From Acidobacteriota bacterium (GTDB taxonomy: Bacteria; Acidobacteriota; Terriglobia; Bryobacterales; Bryobacteraceae), in contig JACTMJ010000031.1 of NCBI GenBank assembly GCA_014584705.1, forward strand, positions 62,001-126,000: a stretch of 64,000 nt of DNA, in the 5' to 3' direction. Of this stretch, positions 1 through 9,143 are shown piece after piece; the stretch's first letter is position 1, and every line of letters begins with the position of its first letter. The notes below the pieces were generated by a model. The model was not told the DNA's origin and searched no databases. It saw nothing but the letters and a program-made list of their open reading frames with translations. The position numbers were made by a program, and so were the translations under genes.

Positions 1-96
1 AAATCTCTCACCGGAGAAATTTCCGAGGAGTACACGCGAGAACCGAAACTTCCGGAATCGTCAGCCGCGACCCCCAAACCCGATCCAGGCGCATAG
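1..96 (+). CDS. 3' end of an unidentified gene (partial)
   Basis: The first frame of the window is open from base 1 to a TAG at 94-96 and gives 31 residues. The tail is acidic and proline-rich and ends PKPDPGA. Length and composition fit the C-terminal tail of a plus-strand gene starting before the window. Nothing in it identifies a family. A small hairpin follows at 101-122. The call rests only on the open frame and the following hairpin, so chance is a real alternative. Confidence 0.35.
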   Translation, partial: KSLTGEISEEYTREPKLPESSAATPKPDPGA

Positions 97-100
97 CGGG

Positions 101-122
101 CCGGGAGGCAGTGAGCCTCCGG
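101..122 (+). terminator. Possible terminator hairpin
   Basis: The arms CCGG-AGGC and GCCTCCGG (one bulged G) enclose the loop AGTGA. The hairpin sits 4 bases after the TAG that closes the partial frame at 1-96. No T-run follows, so it is at best a weak intrinsic terminator. Confidence 0.3.
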
Positions 123-217
123 TGGGGTCCCGTAGGTCCAGCGGCCGATGCGCCGAGTGCGGAAGAAAGTGCAGGGCGTCGCCGAATGGACCAACGAACG
201 CCCTGTTTCCTCCAAAG

Positions 218-616
218 TCAGGCGCCTACCGGACTTTCCTCTTCTGTTTGATTGGTCTCCGCGCAGGCAGATCCGGGGCAATCCTCCGCTGTGTACAATT
301 GGCGGAGTTCACAGACGCCGTCGCCGGCTGTTTGGAGGAAGTAGAGTACGTGCTGAATCGCCTCTTCCCTCGATTCGGCCTGGATGATTGCGAGGCCGCC
401 GATGAGTTCGGACTCCACGAACGGGCCATTGGTGACAGTGACCTTGTCCCCCGCACGGCGGACGCGGGCACCAAACTTGCTGGACATGCATCCCTGGACA
501 TCCAGCAGGTAGCCGGCCTTCATCCCTTCTTCCACGAGTTTCCCCATTCGCTCCATCTCGTCGATGGAGGGGGGTGTGCTGCTTTCCGCATGCGAAAAGA
601 CGCTGAGAAATTTCAT
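218..616 (-). CDS. YCII-related (DGPF) domain protein
   Basis: This is a 132-residue cytoplasmic protein. It has the alpha/beta YCII/DGPF fold signature: an N-terminal MKFLSVF strand, the segment KVTVTNGPFVESELIGG (the DGPF motif region, here NGPF), and a C-terminal region with EAIQ and ELRQLY. Proteins of this family are small, often sit beside ECF sigma factors, and have no settled reaction. No sigma factor is visible downstream here. The frame extends upstream to 718, but the ATG at 616 is chosen because it is preceded by AGAGGGAAACAAG, a good ribosome binding site, and matches family N-termini. Confidence 0.8.
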   Translation of the reverse strand: MKFLSVFSHAESSTPPSIDEMERMGKLVEEGMKAGYLLDVQGCMSSKFGARVRRAGDKVTVTNGPFVESELIGGLAIIQAESREEAIQHVLYFLQTAGDGVCELRQLYTAEDCPGSACAETNQTEEESPVGA

Positions 617-823
617 CTTGTTTCCCTCTGGGTTTGGATTTGAGCAAGCCTTCGCCAGGAGCGATGCGCTTCTGCAAGATAGTCGAAGCTGTTGCGGGGA
701 AGTCGACAAAATCGACACGATTCTTGTTCGAAACTGGTTTTGCGCTCAGCGCTGGACACGATGGAGCCTTGACGGCGTCCAATTCGCGGACTCGGCGAAT
801 CCCGAATGCCGGGTTACCACGGC

Positions 824-2395
824 CTATTTTGCCGAGACCGACGGCGATTCCGCCGTAAAGTGCAAGTCCTGGTAATCGAAGCTGAAATCGGCGAGATCAG
901 AGATGGCAAGCATCCGGAAGCCGGAAACGCCGCCGTCGATCCGATGGGAGAAGTGAACGTAGGCGTCAGGGATGGTGGGGTCCTGCCAGCGCACGATGAA
1001 GGTATCGAGATGGAAGTGCTCCAGCGGACCATGCATCGAGGGGGTGCCGAGGAAACGGAGGTAAAGGTTGTTGTCCCTCACTTCGATGGTTGCCTTTCCA
1101 TACCAGGGATCCGTGTAGCTCTTCGCATAGCTGGCCAAAGGCAGCGACGGCCGGGTACTAGGAATGCGCGCGGCGAAGGCTTTCGCTTCCTTCTCGTTCG
1201 CTTCCCGGCGGGTTTTGGAGGCGCTGGCGATGTACGCCGAGATCCAGTCGGCAGGCGGCAGACCGAAATAGTGATCGAGGATGTGATAGCCGATTGATTG
1301 GAAGGCCCCGGTCTCTTCCTGATTCGTGAGAACGAGAATTCCTAGCTTCTCCTCCAGCACGAGCAATGTCAGGCTCACCATTCCGGTGAGTCCTCCAGTG
1401 TGGGTAACGACCTTGCGGCCCTGATAATCGCGCAGGCTCCAGCCCAGCCCGTAGGCGGCGAAATTTGGTCTCGTGCTCTTGAGAGCCGGGATTGGCTCGG
1501 GAATGCGTATCGGGATTTGGGCGCTCCACATCTCTGCTGCCTGTTTCTCGGAAAACAACGCGGCTCCGTTTGGAAGCCTGCCTCCGGCTAGTTGCAGGGC
1601 GACCCACTTGGCCAGATCACTGACGTTGGACTTGATGCCCGCGGCAGCGGCCCAGACGGCATCTCTGGTGGGAGGGATGGGCTTTAGCGTGCCCTCCAAC
1701 CGCCAACCTTTGGAATGCGGCACGGCGAGGTTGTCGGTTTGCGGGTCAAGGCCCTCGCTCGTGATTTTCGTCTCGTTCATCCCAAGCGGGGCAAAGATAC
1801 GCTCGCGAACGAAATCTTCCCAACGCTTGCCGGATACCGCGGCAACCACTTCCCCCGCCACCACGTAGCCCAGGTTGTTGTAGGCATAGCGGCTGCGCGG
1901 GCTGGAAACCAGCGGCAAATACCGAGCGGCGGCGATAACCTGCGCCCGGCTGAACGTCGTGTCCGGCCAGTAGAGCAGGTCGCCCGCGCCCAGGCCCATT
2001 CCGGTGCGGTGGCTCAGCAGATCGCGGATCGTGACCTCACGAGAAGGGTAGGGGTCCGCGAGTTGAAACTGGGGCAGATACTTCTGGACGGGGTCGTCCC
2101 AATTCAGCTTTCCTTCGTCCACGAGGATAGCGAGAGCCGCCGCCGTGAATGCCTTCGTGTTCGACGCGATTCCGAACAGAGTATGTGCATCCACCTCTCC
2201 CGGCAGCGCCAGATTGCGCACGCCAAAGCCCTTGGCCAGGACGACTCTGCCGTCCTTCACAATGGCGACGGCGATTCCGGGAACTTCGAACTGTTCCCGC
2301 GTGCGAGCCACCCACGCATCAAGATCCGCGGGCTGCGCCAGAAGGAGCGACGCGGATTGCAGGAGAAGGGCAAGGAAGAGGATGACGGCGCGCAC
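824..2395 (-). CDS. Secreted serine hydrolase, beta-lactamase/penicillin-binding-protein class C family
   Basis: This is a 523-residue exported hydrolase of the serine beta-lactamase-like superfamily (class C beta-lactamase, esterase EstB, DD-peptidase relatives). The chosen GTG start gives a signal peptide with a long leucine-rich core ending near LLLAQPAD. The three family motifs are visible: S78-N-T-K81 (SxxK nucleophile/base), Y172-N-N174 (YxN) and H332-T-G-G (the KTG-equivalent strand). After about residue 380 comes a beta-rich C-terminal region like the DUF3471/lipocalin-type domain often fused to these enzymes. An ATG at 2470 in the same frame would add 25 residues before the signal peptide and is less likely. 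The substrate cannot be read from sequence. The gene is monocistronic, 160 bases from its neighbour. Confidence 0.85.
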   Translation of the reverse strand: MRAVILFLALLLQSASLLLAQPADLDAWVARTREQFEVPGIAVAIVKDGRVVLAKGFGVRNLALPGEVDAHTLFGIASNTKAFTAAALAILVDEGKLNWDDPVQKYLPQFQLADPYPSREVTIRDLLSHRTGMGLGAGDLLYWPDTTFSRAQVIAAARYLPLVSSPRSRYAYNNLGYVVAGEVVAAVSGKRWEDFVRERIFAPLGMNETKITSEGLDPQTDNLAVPHSKGWRLEGTLKPIPPTRDAVWAAAAGIKSNVSDLAKWVALQLAGGRLPNGAALFSEKQAAEMWSAQIPIRIPEPIPALKSTRPNFAAYGLGWSLRDYQGRKVVTHTGGLTGMVSLTLLVLEEKLGILVLTNQEETGAFQSIGYHILDHYFGLPPADWISAYIASASKTRREANEKEAKAFAARIPSTRPSLPLASYAKSYTDPWYGKATIEVRDNNLYLRFLGTPSMHGPLEHFHLDTFIVRWQDPTIPDAYVHFSHRIDGGVSGFRMLAISDLADFSFDYQDLHFTAESPSVSAK

Positions 2396-2556
2396 GCATC
2401 CAGCATAGTGGATTCCCAATGGGTACGACGATCGCGGTTCCCACCAGACAGGGACGCGGAACAGCGACAAGCTTCCGTTTTCCGCAACGAAGCCGTCAGA
2501 TGCTGAGTGCCTGCGCAGGGCGACCCGCAGCCGCGACCGGCGTCATGGGGTGTTGC

Positions 2557-3930
2557 CTAGGCTTCGTCTCCGTCTCCGCTCTCAACGCCGGTCTGAGAGA
2601 GGCGGTAGCGGAAGGCGTTGCGGGTGATTCCCAGCAGTCGGGCGGCCTGGCTCTTGTTGCCTTTGGAACGACGAAGAGCCTCTTGTACGAGCCAGGTTTC
2701 GTACTCATCCAGAGTCATCCCCGGCGGAAGAAACTGATCGTCGGAGGCAACGGGCCGCTTGTGTACATCGTCGATACGGATATCCGCGGGCGTCACTACC
2801 TTGCCGTGCGAGAGGACCACGGCGCGTTCAATCACGTTCTCCAACTCCCGCACATTGCCGGGCCAGTAATGGGCCTCCAACAATTGCAGCGCGTCTTCTC
2901 CCAGACTCTCAATCTCTCTTCCGGATTCCTGCGCGTACTTCGCCAAGAAATACTCCGCCAGATAAGGAATATCCTCCTTGCGCTTGCGCAGCGGAGGGAT
3001 GTTGATGGGGACTACATTGAGGCGATAGAAAAGATCTTCGCGAAAGGTTCCCTGCTCAAGCGCGGCACGGAGGTCCTGATTCGTGGCGGCGATAACACGA
3101 ACGTCGATCCCGATCGTCTTGTTGCTGCCCAGCCGCTCAAACTCGCGCTCCTGCAGGATACGCAGGAGCTTTACTTGCACCGCGGGCGTGACGTCACCGA
3201 TCTCGTCCAGAAATACCGTTCCCGTATTGGCATCCTCAAACTTGCCCGGCTTTGCCGTAGCCGCTCCGGTGAAAGCCCCCTTCTCATAACCGAACAACTC
3301 GCTCTCCATGAGGTTTTCCGGAATCGCCGTACAGTTGATCTTCACGAAAGGACGGTCCCGCCGAGGTGAGTGGAAGTGGATGGCGCGAGCGATGAGGTCT
3401 TTTCCCACTCCGCTTTCGCCCGCAATCAGCACCGTGGATTTTGCCTGCGCCACGCGCATTACAAGGTGAAACACCTCTTGCATCGGAGCGCTGCGGCCGA
3501 TGATGTGCTCAAGGTCATAACGCTTCCCCAGTTCTTCCCGAAGTTTTCGGTTTTCGTCGCGCAACGCTCGCATTTCCAGCGCTCGCTCCACGACGGAGGT
3601 GAGGTGGTCCAAGGAGAACGGTTTCGTGAGGAAATCGCTGGCGCCCTTGCGCATGGCTTCGACTGCGGATTCCACGGTGCCGAATGCCGTCATCAGAATC
3701 ACGGGGCTCACCGAGTTCGTAAGACGGATTCTCGAGAGGAACTCCACGCCATCCATGCCCGGCAGACGCAGATCCGAGAGAATCAGGTCGCTTCGGTCAA
3801 TGGCGCTCAACGCTTCCTCGGCGGAGGAGGCCACGGTCACTGTGAAACCAAGGCTCCGCAGATGCAGTTCCAGCGCACGGCGCAATTTCTCTTCGTCTTC
3901 AACTAGCAGGATACGGTTTGCCATGATCAT
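2557..3930 (-). CDS. Sigma-54-dependent response regulator (NtrC family)
   Basis: This 457-residue protein has the full NtrC layout. The receiver comes first (acidic pocket VEDEE, phospho-acceptor D53 in LILSDLRLPGMDG). The AAA+ domain has Walker A GESGVGKD, the sigma-54 contact loop GAFTGA and Walker B GTVFLDEIGD. A Fis-type helix-turn-helix near the C-terminus reads NKSQAARLLGITRNAFRYRL. It should activate RpoN promoters when phosphorylated by the kinase encoded upstream. Its ATG overlaps the kinase stop codon (ATGA at 3927-3930), so the two are translationally coupled. A second ATG two codons in (3924) is possible. The regulated genes are not evident in this window; I saw no convincing -24/-12 element. 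Confidence 0.92.
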   Translation of the reverse strand: MIMANRILLVEDEEKLRRALELHLRSLGFTVTVASSAEEALSAIDRSDLILSDLRLPGMDGVEFLSRIRLTNSVSPVILMTAFGTVESAVEAMRKGASDFLTKPFSLDHLTSVVERALEMRALRDENRKLREELGKRYDLEHIIGRSAPMQEVFHLVMRVAQAKSTVLIAGESGVGKDLIARAIHFHSPRRDRPFVKINCTAIPENLMESELFGYEKGAFTGAATAKPGKFEDANTGTVFLDEIGDVTPAVQVKLLRILQEREFERLGSNKTIGIDVRVIAATNQDLRAALEQGTFREDLFYRLNVVPINIPPLRKRKEDIPYLAEYFLAKYAQESGREIESLGEDALQLLEAHYWPGNVRELENVIERAVVLSHGKVVTPADIRIDDVHKRPVASDDQFLPPGMTLDEYETWLVQEALRRSKGNKSQAARLLGITRNAFRYRLSQTGVESGDGDEA

Positions 3931-5168
3931 TTCAGCGGGAGCAGCACGCGAAACGTGCTTCCGCTCCCGAGTTCACTCTCCACCAGGATCTTACCGCCAT
4001 GCAGATCGACGATCCGCGAGACCACGGAAAGGCCGAGGCCCGTCCCGCCCGCCTTTTTCGTAAAGAACGGGTTGAAAATGCTGTCGAGGTCTTCTTTCGC
4101 GATTCCCACGCCTTTGTCGATAATCGCCGTTTCCGCGTATCCTTCCGTGATTTTGGTCCGAACGGTAATGAAGCACTCTTCTCCGCTTGCTTGAGCAGCG
4201 TTGACGAGCAGGTTGAAAAAAACCCGCTCCATCAGTGCGGCATCCATTCTAACCGGGGGGATATCCGGCAGATAGTTCGTGTAGATCGTGCACGGAATGG
4301 CGGGCCGCGCACCCTTGACCAGGGCGATTGCGCGATCGATGACCGAGCTTAGATCCTCCGGTTCCGCGCTCAACTCCGTGGGACTGGCGAACTGCAAGAA
4401 CTTCGTAATGATCTGATTGGCCCGGTCCACTTCGCTTCGGATGTTCGCGGACATCTCCTGGGCGATTTCGTTGTCGGGTGGTACCACTCTGGCGAGCAAG
4501 TCGGCTGAGCTGTGAATGGCGCCGAGGGGGTTTCGGATTTCATGGGCCAGGCCGGCGGTTAATTGCCCGAGGGCGGCCAGGCGTTCTCCGCGCCGCACTT
4601 CGCTCTCCGCCTTTCGAAGACTGAGGTTTGCGTCGGCCAGCAGGCGCGCGGTTTCCCGGTTCTGGCGGGCCTCACGCCGCTGTTGCTCCGAAAGCGTGTA
4701 GACCAGAAACCCGGAAAAGGCCAGAAATACGGAGCGCAAGCTTAGTTCCTCGAAGTCTCTTTCGAACATGACGTATACGTCCCAATCGAGAAAGAGGAGA
4801 AACGATGCGTATGCGCCGATGGAGAGCGTGGTGAATACGGTGGTTCCCGCCCAGCCCAACGTGGTTGCCGCGGAAACCACCGGTAGGAGCAAAATGAGAT
4901 AATGGCTGCTGGTGACGCCGCCGGTATACCCGATGAGCATGTAGCCCAGCAGGAGTTTTAGCGCGATCGAAACCACGTTCCCGGTTGCTGTATTCAGTGC
5001 CGGAATCCGCGGCTGAATCACCTGGAAAACGGCGAGTGCCATCAGGAACATCCGTTCCGCGGGATTGCGCAAGGGGCTTACCCAATGGAGGGTCGCGAAC
5101 AGCAAGAGCCACAGCAGATCCACCGGGCGGATCCACTGGAACAAACTCCAGCGGCTGCTGTTTTGCAT
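3927..5168 (-). CDS. Membrane-bound sensor histidine kinase (NtrB/AtoS-like)
   Basis: This 413-residue kinase phosphorylates the coupled NtrC-type regulator. The N-terminal half (about 15-160) holds roughly five or six hydrophobic membrane segments and no clear periplasmic sensor domain. A coiled linker (160-200) follows, then the dimerisation box GLAHEIRNPLGA with phospho-acceptor H209. The ATP-binding domain has an N box (FFNLLVNAAQAS), a G1 box (DKGVGI), an F box (FNPFFTKK) and a G2 box (GTGLGL). It is the first gene of a two-gene minus-strand operon and is divergent from the S1 gene at 5279. The signal is unknown; sensing through membrane helices is inferred from the lack of a soluble sensor. 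Confidence 0.92.
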   Translation of the reverse strand: MQNSSRWSLFQWIRPVDLLWLLLFATLHWVSPLRNPAERMFLMALAVFQVIQPRIPALNTATGNVVSIALKLLLGYMLIGYTGGVTSSHYLILLLPVVSAATTLGWAGTTVFTTLSIGAYASFLLFLDWDVYVMFERDFEELSLRSVFLAFSGFLVYTLSEQQRREARQNRETARLLADANLSLRKAESEVRRGERLAALGQLTAGLAHEIRNPLGAIHSSADLLARVVPPDNEIAQEMSANIRSEVDRANQIITKFLQFASPTELSAEPEDLSSVIDRAIALVKGARPAIPCTIYTNYLPDIPPVRMDAALMERVFFNLLVNAAQASGEECFITVRTKITEGYAETAIIDKGVGIAKEDLDSIFNPFFTKKAGGTGLGLSVVSRIVDLHGGKILVESELGSGSTFRVLLPLK

Positions 5169-5278
5169 GAAAGTCCCTCAATGATACGAATGGCTTAGCC
5201 GGGATTTCCGATTCGGATGCATCAACCAGGCAGCACGGTCAGGTTCGTATTGTCCCGATCACATTGTATTGTGCCAAA

Positions 5279-6997
5279 ATGGAGAACGCGGTCAGCGTAA
5301 TGAATAATATCGAGAATACCCAGCCGGAAAACGACGCAATGGAGACAGCAGTTTCCGAAGCTTCGTTCGGCGACATCCTGGAAGCCTTCGAAGAATCCCA
5401 CACCGCCGTCAAGACGGGTGCCACGGTGAAGGGAAGAGTGGTGGCGTTACTCGAAACCCGCGCCCTCATCGACATTGGCCAGAAGAGCGAAGGCGTGCTG
5501 GATCTAACGAGCCTCACACGAGAGTCTCCCAAGATTGGCGATGAACTTACCGTGACGGTCTCCGGACGCACCGACGACGGGGCCTTGGCCCTCTCCATCG
5601 GAGAAGTGGCCGCACCCAGGGATTGGTCCGCCATCGAAACCGCCTTCGCGGAGGGCAAGACAGTCACCGGTACCGTGACGGGGCAGGTAAAGGGCGGGCT
5701 TACGGTAGATATCGGCTCCCGTGCCTTCATGCCAGCCTCGCGCAGCGGCACACGCGACATTTCAGATCTGCATACGCTGCTTGGCAAGGAGATCCAGTGC
5801 AGGATCATCAAGCTCGATGTCGAGAAGGAAGATGTGGTGGTGGACCGCCGCGTCGTTATCGAAGAAGAGCTGAAAAAAGTTCGCGCTGAAGCGCTTGACC
5901 GGATCGAACTGGGCGCCGCGCTTGAGGGCACCGTCCGGAGCGTGATGGAGTATGGTGCGTTCGTGGACATCGGCGGTGTGGACGGCCTGCTGCACGTGAC
6001 GGAGATTTCCTACGGCAAGGTGACAAGCCCCGCCGAAGTGCTGAAAGTGGGCGACAAGATCACGGTAAAGGTGATCAAGAAGGACCCCAAGCACAATAAG
6101 ATTTCGCTCAGCCTGAAACAGACGCAGGCCGATCCCTGGAGTGCTGTGGCGGAGAAGTACGCGAAGGAATCCCGCGTCCGGGGCACGGTTGCGCGCCTGG
6201 CTGACTTCGGGGCCTTCGTCGAGCTTGAGCCGGGCATCGAGGGACTCATTCACTTGAGCGAGATGTCCTGGTCAAAGAAGATCCACAAGCCCGCCGACGT
6301 GCTCAATGTGGGGGATTCGGTGGAAGTGGTCGTCCTTGACGTGAAACCCGGCCAGCGCCGGATCGCGCTCGGGCTCAAGCAAGCGCTGGGCGATCCTTGG
6401 GCGGACGTCCAGAATAAGTACCCGGTAGGTGCGATTGTTGAGGGCAAGGTGACAAATCTTGCCAAGTTCGGTGCGTTCGTCGAACTCGAGGAAGGCATCG
6501 AGGCGATGATCCACATCGGGGATCTTGCTTCCGAGACACGCATTGAACACCCGCAGGAAGTGATCAAGAGCGGAGAGACGGTGCGAGCGCAGGTGCTCTC
6601 TGTGGAACTGGAGAAGCGCCGCATTCGCTTGGGGACGCGCCAATTGGTGCCGACGCCCGCCGATGAGTTCATCAAGGAACACAAGGTAGGCGATACGGTG
6701 ACCGGGCGCATCGTCGAGATTCGCGGACAGAAGGCGAGCGTTGAACTCGGAGAGCGCGTCACTGCCCGCTGCACGCTTCCCGGCGCGAAGGAAAAGCAGG
6801 AGAAGGCCAAGAGCGACCAGGGCCACGCCAGCATTCAGGATCTTGGTGCGCAACTCGCGAACCGCTGGAAGCAGGGCGGCAGCCTGGCGGATGAGAAGAA
6901 GCAGGGCGGAACCCGCCTGGGCCAGGTGTCCCGGTTCAAGATCGTCGCGATGGACGAAGAGAAAAAGACTATCGAATTGGAAGTAGCCGAAGGCTAG
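5279..6997 (+). CDS. rpsA: 30S ribosomal protein S1 (six S1 domains)
   Basis: Six S1/OB RNA-binding repeats can be counted, starting around GATVKGRVV, GKTVTGTVT, GAALEGTVR, SRVRGTVAR, GAIVEGKVT and GDTVTGRIV. The third to fifth are the best conserved, each with a GAFV-(D/E) core and a closing ISLSLKQ/IALGLKQ-type strand. This is the standard layout of bacterial S1, which helps bind and unfold mRNA at the 30S subunit; a 572-residue length fits. The open frame begins at a TTG (5264). ATG at 5279 or 5300 is more plausible, but neither has a strong Shine-Dalgarno, as is common for rpsA. The N-terminus is acidic before domain 1. Confidence 0.92.
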   Translation: MENAVSVMNNIENTQPENDAMETAVSEASFGDILEAFEESHTAVKTGATVKGRVVALLETRALIDIGQKSEGVLDLTSLTRESPKIGDELTVTVSGRTDDGALALSIGEVAAPRDWSAIETAFAEGKTVTGTVTGQVKGGLTVDIGSRAFMPASRSGTRDISDLHTLLGKEIQCRIIKLDVEKEDVVVDRRVVIEEELKKVRAEALDRIELGAALEGTVRSVMEYGAFVDIGGVDGLLHVTEISYGKVTSPAEVLKVGDKITVKVIKKDPKHNKISLSLKQTQADPWSAVAEKYAKESRVRGTVARLADFGAFVELEPGIEGLIHLSEMSWSKKIHKPADVLNVGDSVEVVVLDVKPGQRRIALGLKQALGDPWADVQNKYPVGAIVEGKVTNLAKFGAFVELEEGIEAMIHIGDLASETRIEHPQEVIKSGETVRAQVLSVELEKRRIRLGTRQLVPTPADEFIKEHKVGDTVTGRIVEIRGQKASVELGERVTARCTLPGAKEKQEKAKSDQGHASIQDLGAQLANRWKQGGSLADEKKQGGTRLGQVSRFKIVAMDEEKKTIELEVAEG

Positions 6998-7029
6998 GGC
7001 TGGCCCGCGGGGCGTGGATCCGCGGCAAG

Positions 7030-7065
7030 ATTGCCTATGCCGCGGCAATGGCGAGCTGGCTCGCC
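7030..7065. terminator. Hairpins between convergent genes
   Basis: Two inverted repeats lie between the convergent S1 and heparinase-like genes: ATTGCC/GGCAAT (7030-7035 and 7044-7049) and GGCGAG/CTCGCC with loop CTGG (7050-7065). They are suitable for stopping transcription from either side. Neither has a clear T-run. Confidence 0.35.
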
Positions 7066-7072
7066 TGCCGGG

Positions 7073-8935
7073 TCAATCCCATGCATCGAGTGGCTTGACG
7101 AAGCCAGCTCCTCGCGGCGCATTGGGGTCCTGCAGCGGCTGGAGGAGTACACCGACAGTTCCGCTCTTTACCTTGCCACGGGTACGAATGACAAGCTTCC
7201 GGTACTTCTCGTTCGCATCCTCTGTCTTGCCGTCACCGCGCGCAAGGGTCGCGGGCCGTGCCTCTTCGAGGATGTAGTCGACGGGCAGCCGCGAGAGTAC
7301 GCGCACTTCCACGGTTTTTTCGCCGATGATTAGCTGTGCCCGGTCAATCTCGGTCTTCACTTGCGCCATCGTGTGGATTTGCCACTGGTAAAACGCCGGG
7401 GCTTTCAGATCGAACTCATCCTGCACGAGCAGCAGCCTTCTTCCATTGGTCAGGCGCACGCCGCGGCGGACGCGGAGAGCCTGTTCCGCGTAGCCCTCGC
7501 TGAGATCGGCGATGGCGTGAGCGCTCCCATTTTCGGCACCGGACGACGTAATCCGCCCCCGCGCCTTTGTAGCCTGATTTTGACCATCGAACAGGATGAC
7601 GTTTTGCCCCTGGCTGTTTAGCCGGTAATATTCCCAGCGCCTCTCTCCGAAATAACCGGGAAGGTCATAGTCGTCGCTCCCCAATTCTTCCACCCAACGC
7701 TCGCCGAGTGCGTCGAAAACAAACGTGCCCATCTCAAGCTGTGAGTGAGCAACGCCGTTATGCCCGGCATAGAAGCCAACGAACGAGGCCGCCGGATCGT
7801 CCCAGGAGGAACGGATCATGGCGGCATTCATGCCTACGAACACGGCTTCTCGCCGCGTGCGAAGCTGTGCGGGCGTGCGCACATCCGGTTCACGCCAGAA
7901 GAGGCTGAGCGGATGCCTGCCAGTGTCACCGTCGTCCGCAGCCCAATGCCAGACGGGGCGCTGAAACCGCCGCGCCATCCAGTGCAACCAAGGGAACCCC
8001 CGCGCGCTCGAGCGCCCACAGTCTGAGAAATTGAAGGCCAGGCCGGTTGGCCCAAATGCATGCAGATAGAAATCTCCCGTATCGGAGAAGCCCGGGAACT
8101 CGTCCAGGCCGAAACGGCGGCCGAGCGCGCTATCGAGCGCCGCCAACAGCGGAACGGTGTAGCGTAGCGTGTATTCCCAGTACGCGACTCCTTCGAACCA
8201 GCCGCCATCGGGCGCAAACTCGCGCATGGCTCTGGGGAGGGACTTGAGCGCATAGCCGAGCACCTCTTCAGCCAGTGCCGGTTCCTCCTCCGCAATCGCC
8301 AGCGCACCCAGAATCATGCCCCCATTGCAGACCTGGTTCCAATTGTTGTCGCGTAGCGCCCAGCCCGTCATCGCTCCATCTTTCCCGCCACGGTAGACCT
8401 TGTCGATGGCGGGCCGCAGACCCTTCGTGATGATCGCTTCGCGAATCATTGCCTTTTCGCGCTCATTCAGCCGGTCAAAAAGCCAGTCGTACGCAATCGC
8501 GAATGCGTGCGTCATTTCGGCCGCATCGAGGAAATGAGATGGGTTCCAATCCGGAAACGCCGCGGCGGCGCGAAGGTTGGCTAGCGCCCCGCTGAGCCAT
8601 CGCTCGCCGGGTGCGTCAAGGTGACACAGGGCGGAGAAGACGTAGACTCGCTCCACACAGCGACGGCTCTGGGTAAGCAGGCGCGGACCGATGAGCAGAT
8701 GCTTCACCGGCTCCTGCCGCAGCAGATTCTCCCCCTGTATGCGCAACTTCGTGAGCAATTCCGCGGCCTTCGCGTCTCCGGCTATTCCTTTTCGTGCCGC
8801 CTCCAGCGAGTCCGCCGTCAATAGCAATCGCGGATGTTCCCGGCGCAAACCTTGGAGCAGGGAGACTTGGCGGACTGGTTGCTGGCACAACGCCGGAGAG
8901 GAGGCGAGGATCGCGAGGATGGAACGGCGAAACAT
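7073..8935 (-). CDS. Heparinase II/III-like polysaccharide lyase, secreted
   Basis: This protein of about 620 residues has a short signal peptide (FRRSILAILASSPALCQQ). An N-terminal alpha-toroid region (about 40-320) has aromatic-rich segments such as NNWNQVCNGG and DGGWFEGVAYWEYT. The C-terminal half is a beta-sheet domain typical of heparinase II/III-type lyases, with the segment YAGHNGVAHSQLEMG and following strands. It would cleave acidic polysaccharides in the periplasm or outside the cell. ATG 8935 is preferred over GTG 8938 because of the preceding AAGGTGAAGGG. It lies beside the flippase/glycosyltransferase cluster on the same strand, so a role in editing the exported polysaccharide is plausible but inferred. 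The substrate is unknown. Confidence 0.8.
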   Translation of the reverse strand: MFRRSILAILASSPALCQQPVRQVSLLQGLRREHPRLLLTADSLEAARKGIAGDAKAAELLTKLRIQGENLLRQEPVKHLLIGPRLLTQSRRCVERVYVFSALCHLDAPGERWLSGALANLRAAAAFPDWNPSHFLDAAEMTHAFAIAYDWLFDRLNEREKAMIREAIITKGLRPAIDKVYRGGKDGAMTGWALRDNNWNQVCNGGMILGALAIAEEEPALAEEVLGYALKSLPRAMREFAPDGGWFEGVAYWEYTLRYTVPLLAALDSALGRRFGLDEFPGFSDTGDFYLHAFGPTGLAFNFSDCGRSSARGFPWLHWMARRFQRPVWHWAADDGDTGRHPLSLFWREPDVRTPAQLRTRREAVFVGMNAAMIRSSWDDPAASFVGFYAGHNGVAHSQLEMGTFVFDALGERWVEELGSDDYDLPGYFGERRWEYYRLNSQGQNVILFDGQNQATKARGRITSSGAENGSAHAIADLSEGYAEQALRVRRGVRLTNGRRLLLVQDEFDLKAPAFYQWQIHTMAQVKTEIDRAQLIIGEKTVEVRVLSRLPVDYILEEARPATLARGDGKTEDANEKYRKLVIRTRGKVKSGTVGVLLQPLQDPNAPRGAGFVKPLDAWD

Positions 8936-9143
8936 CACCCTTCACCTTATCGCAGCGTGGGACGGTGTCCGACGAAAATTAACACCATCCCGCGAGTGGG
9001 CAGCCCATCGCTGTTCACGAATGCAATCGCTTGTCGTGCCGGAGCCCATTTGCATATCCAGCCAGCCCGCCGCAGGAATCCGCCCCAGTCCTTTGAAGAT
9101 CTCGCGCTCCCAACACTTCATTCTCGTCCGTATCCCGACCGTG

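Noticed and set aside
8942-9121. A 59-codon minus-strand frame between flippase and heparinase-like genes
   Set aside because: Somewhat protein-like but with no ribosome binding site, mixed third-position composition and no known family; left as intergenic.
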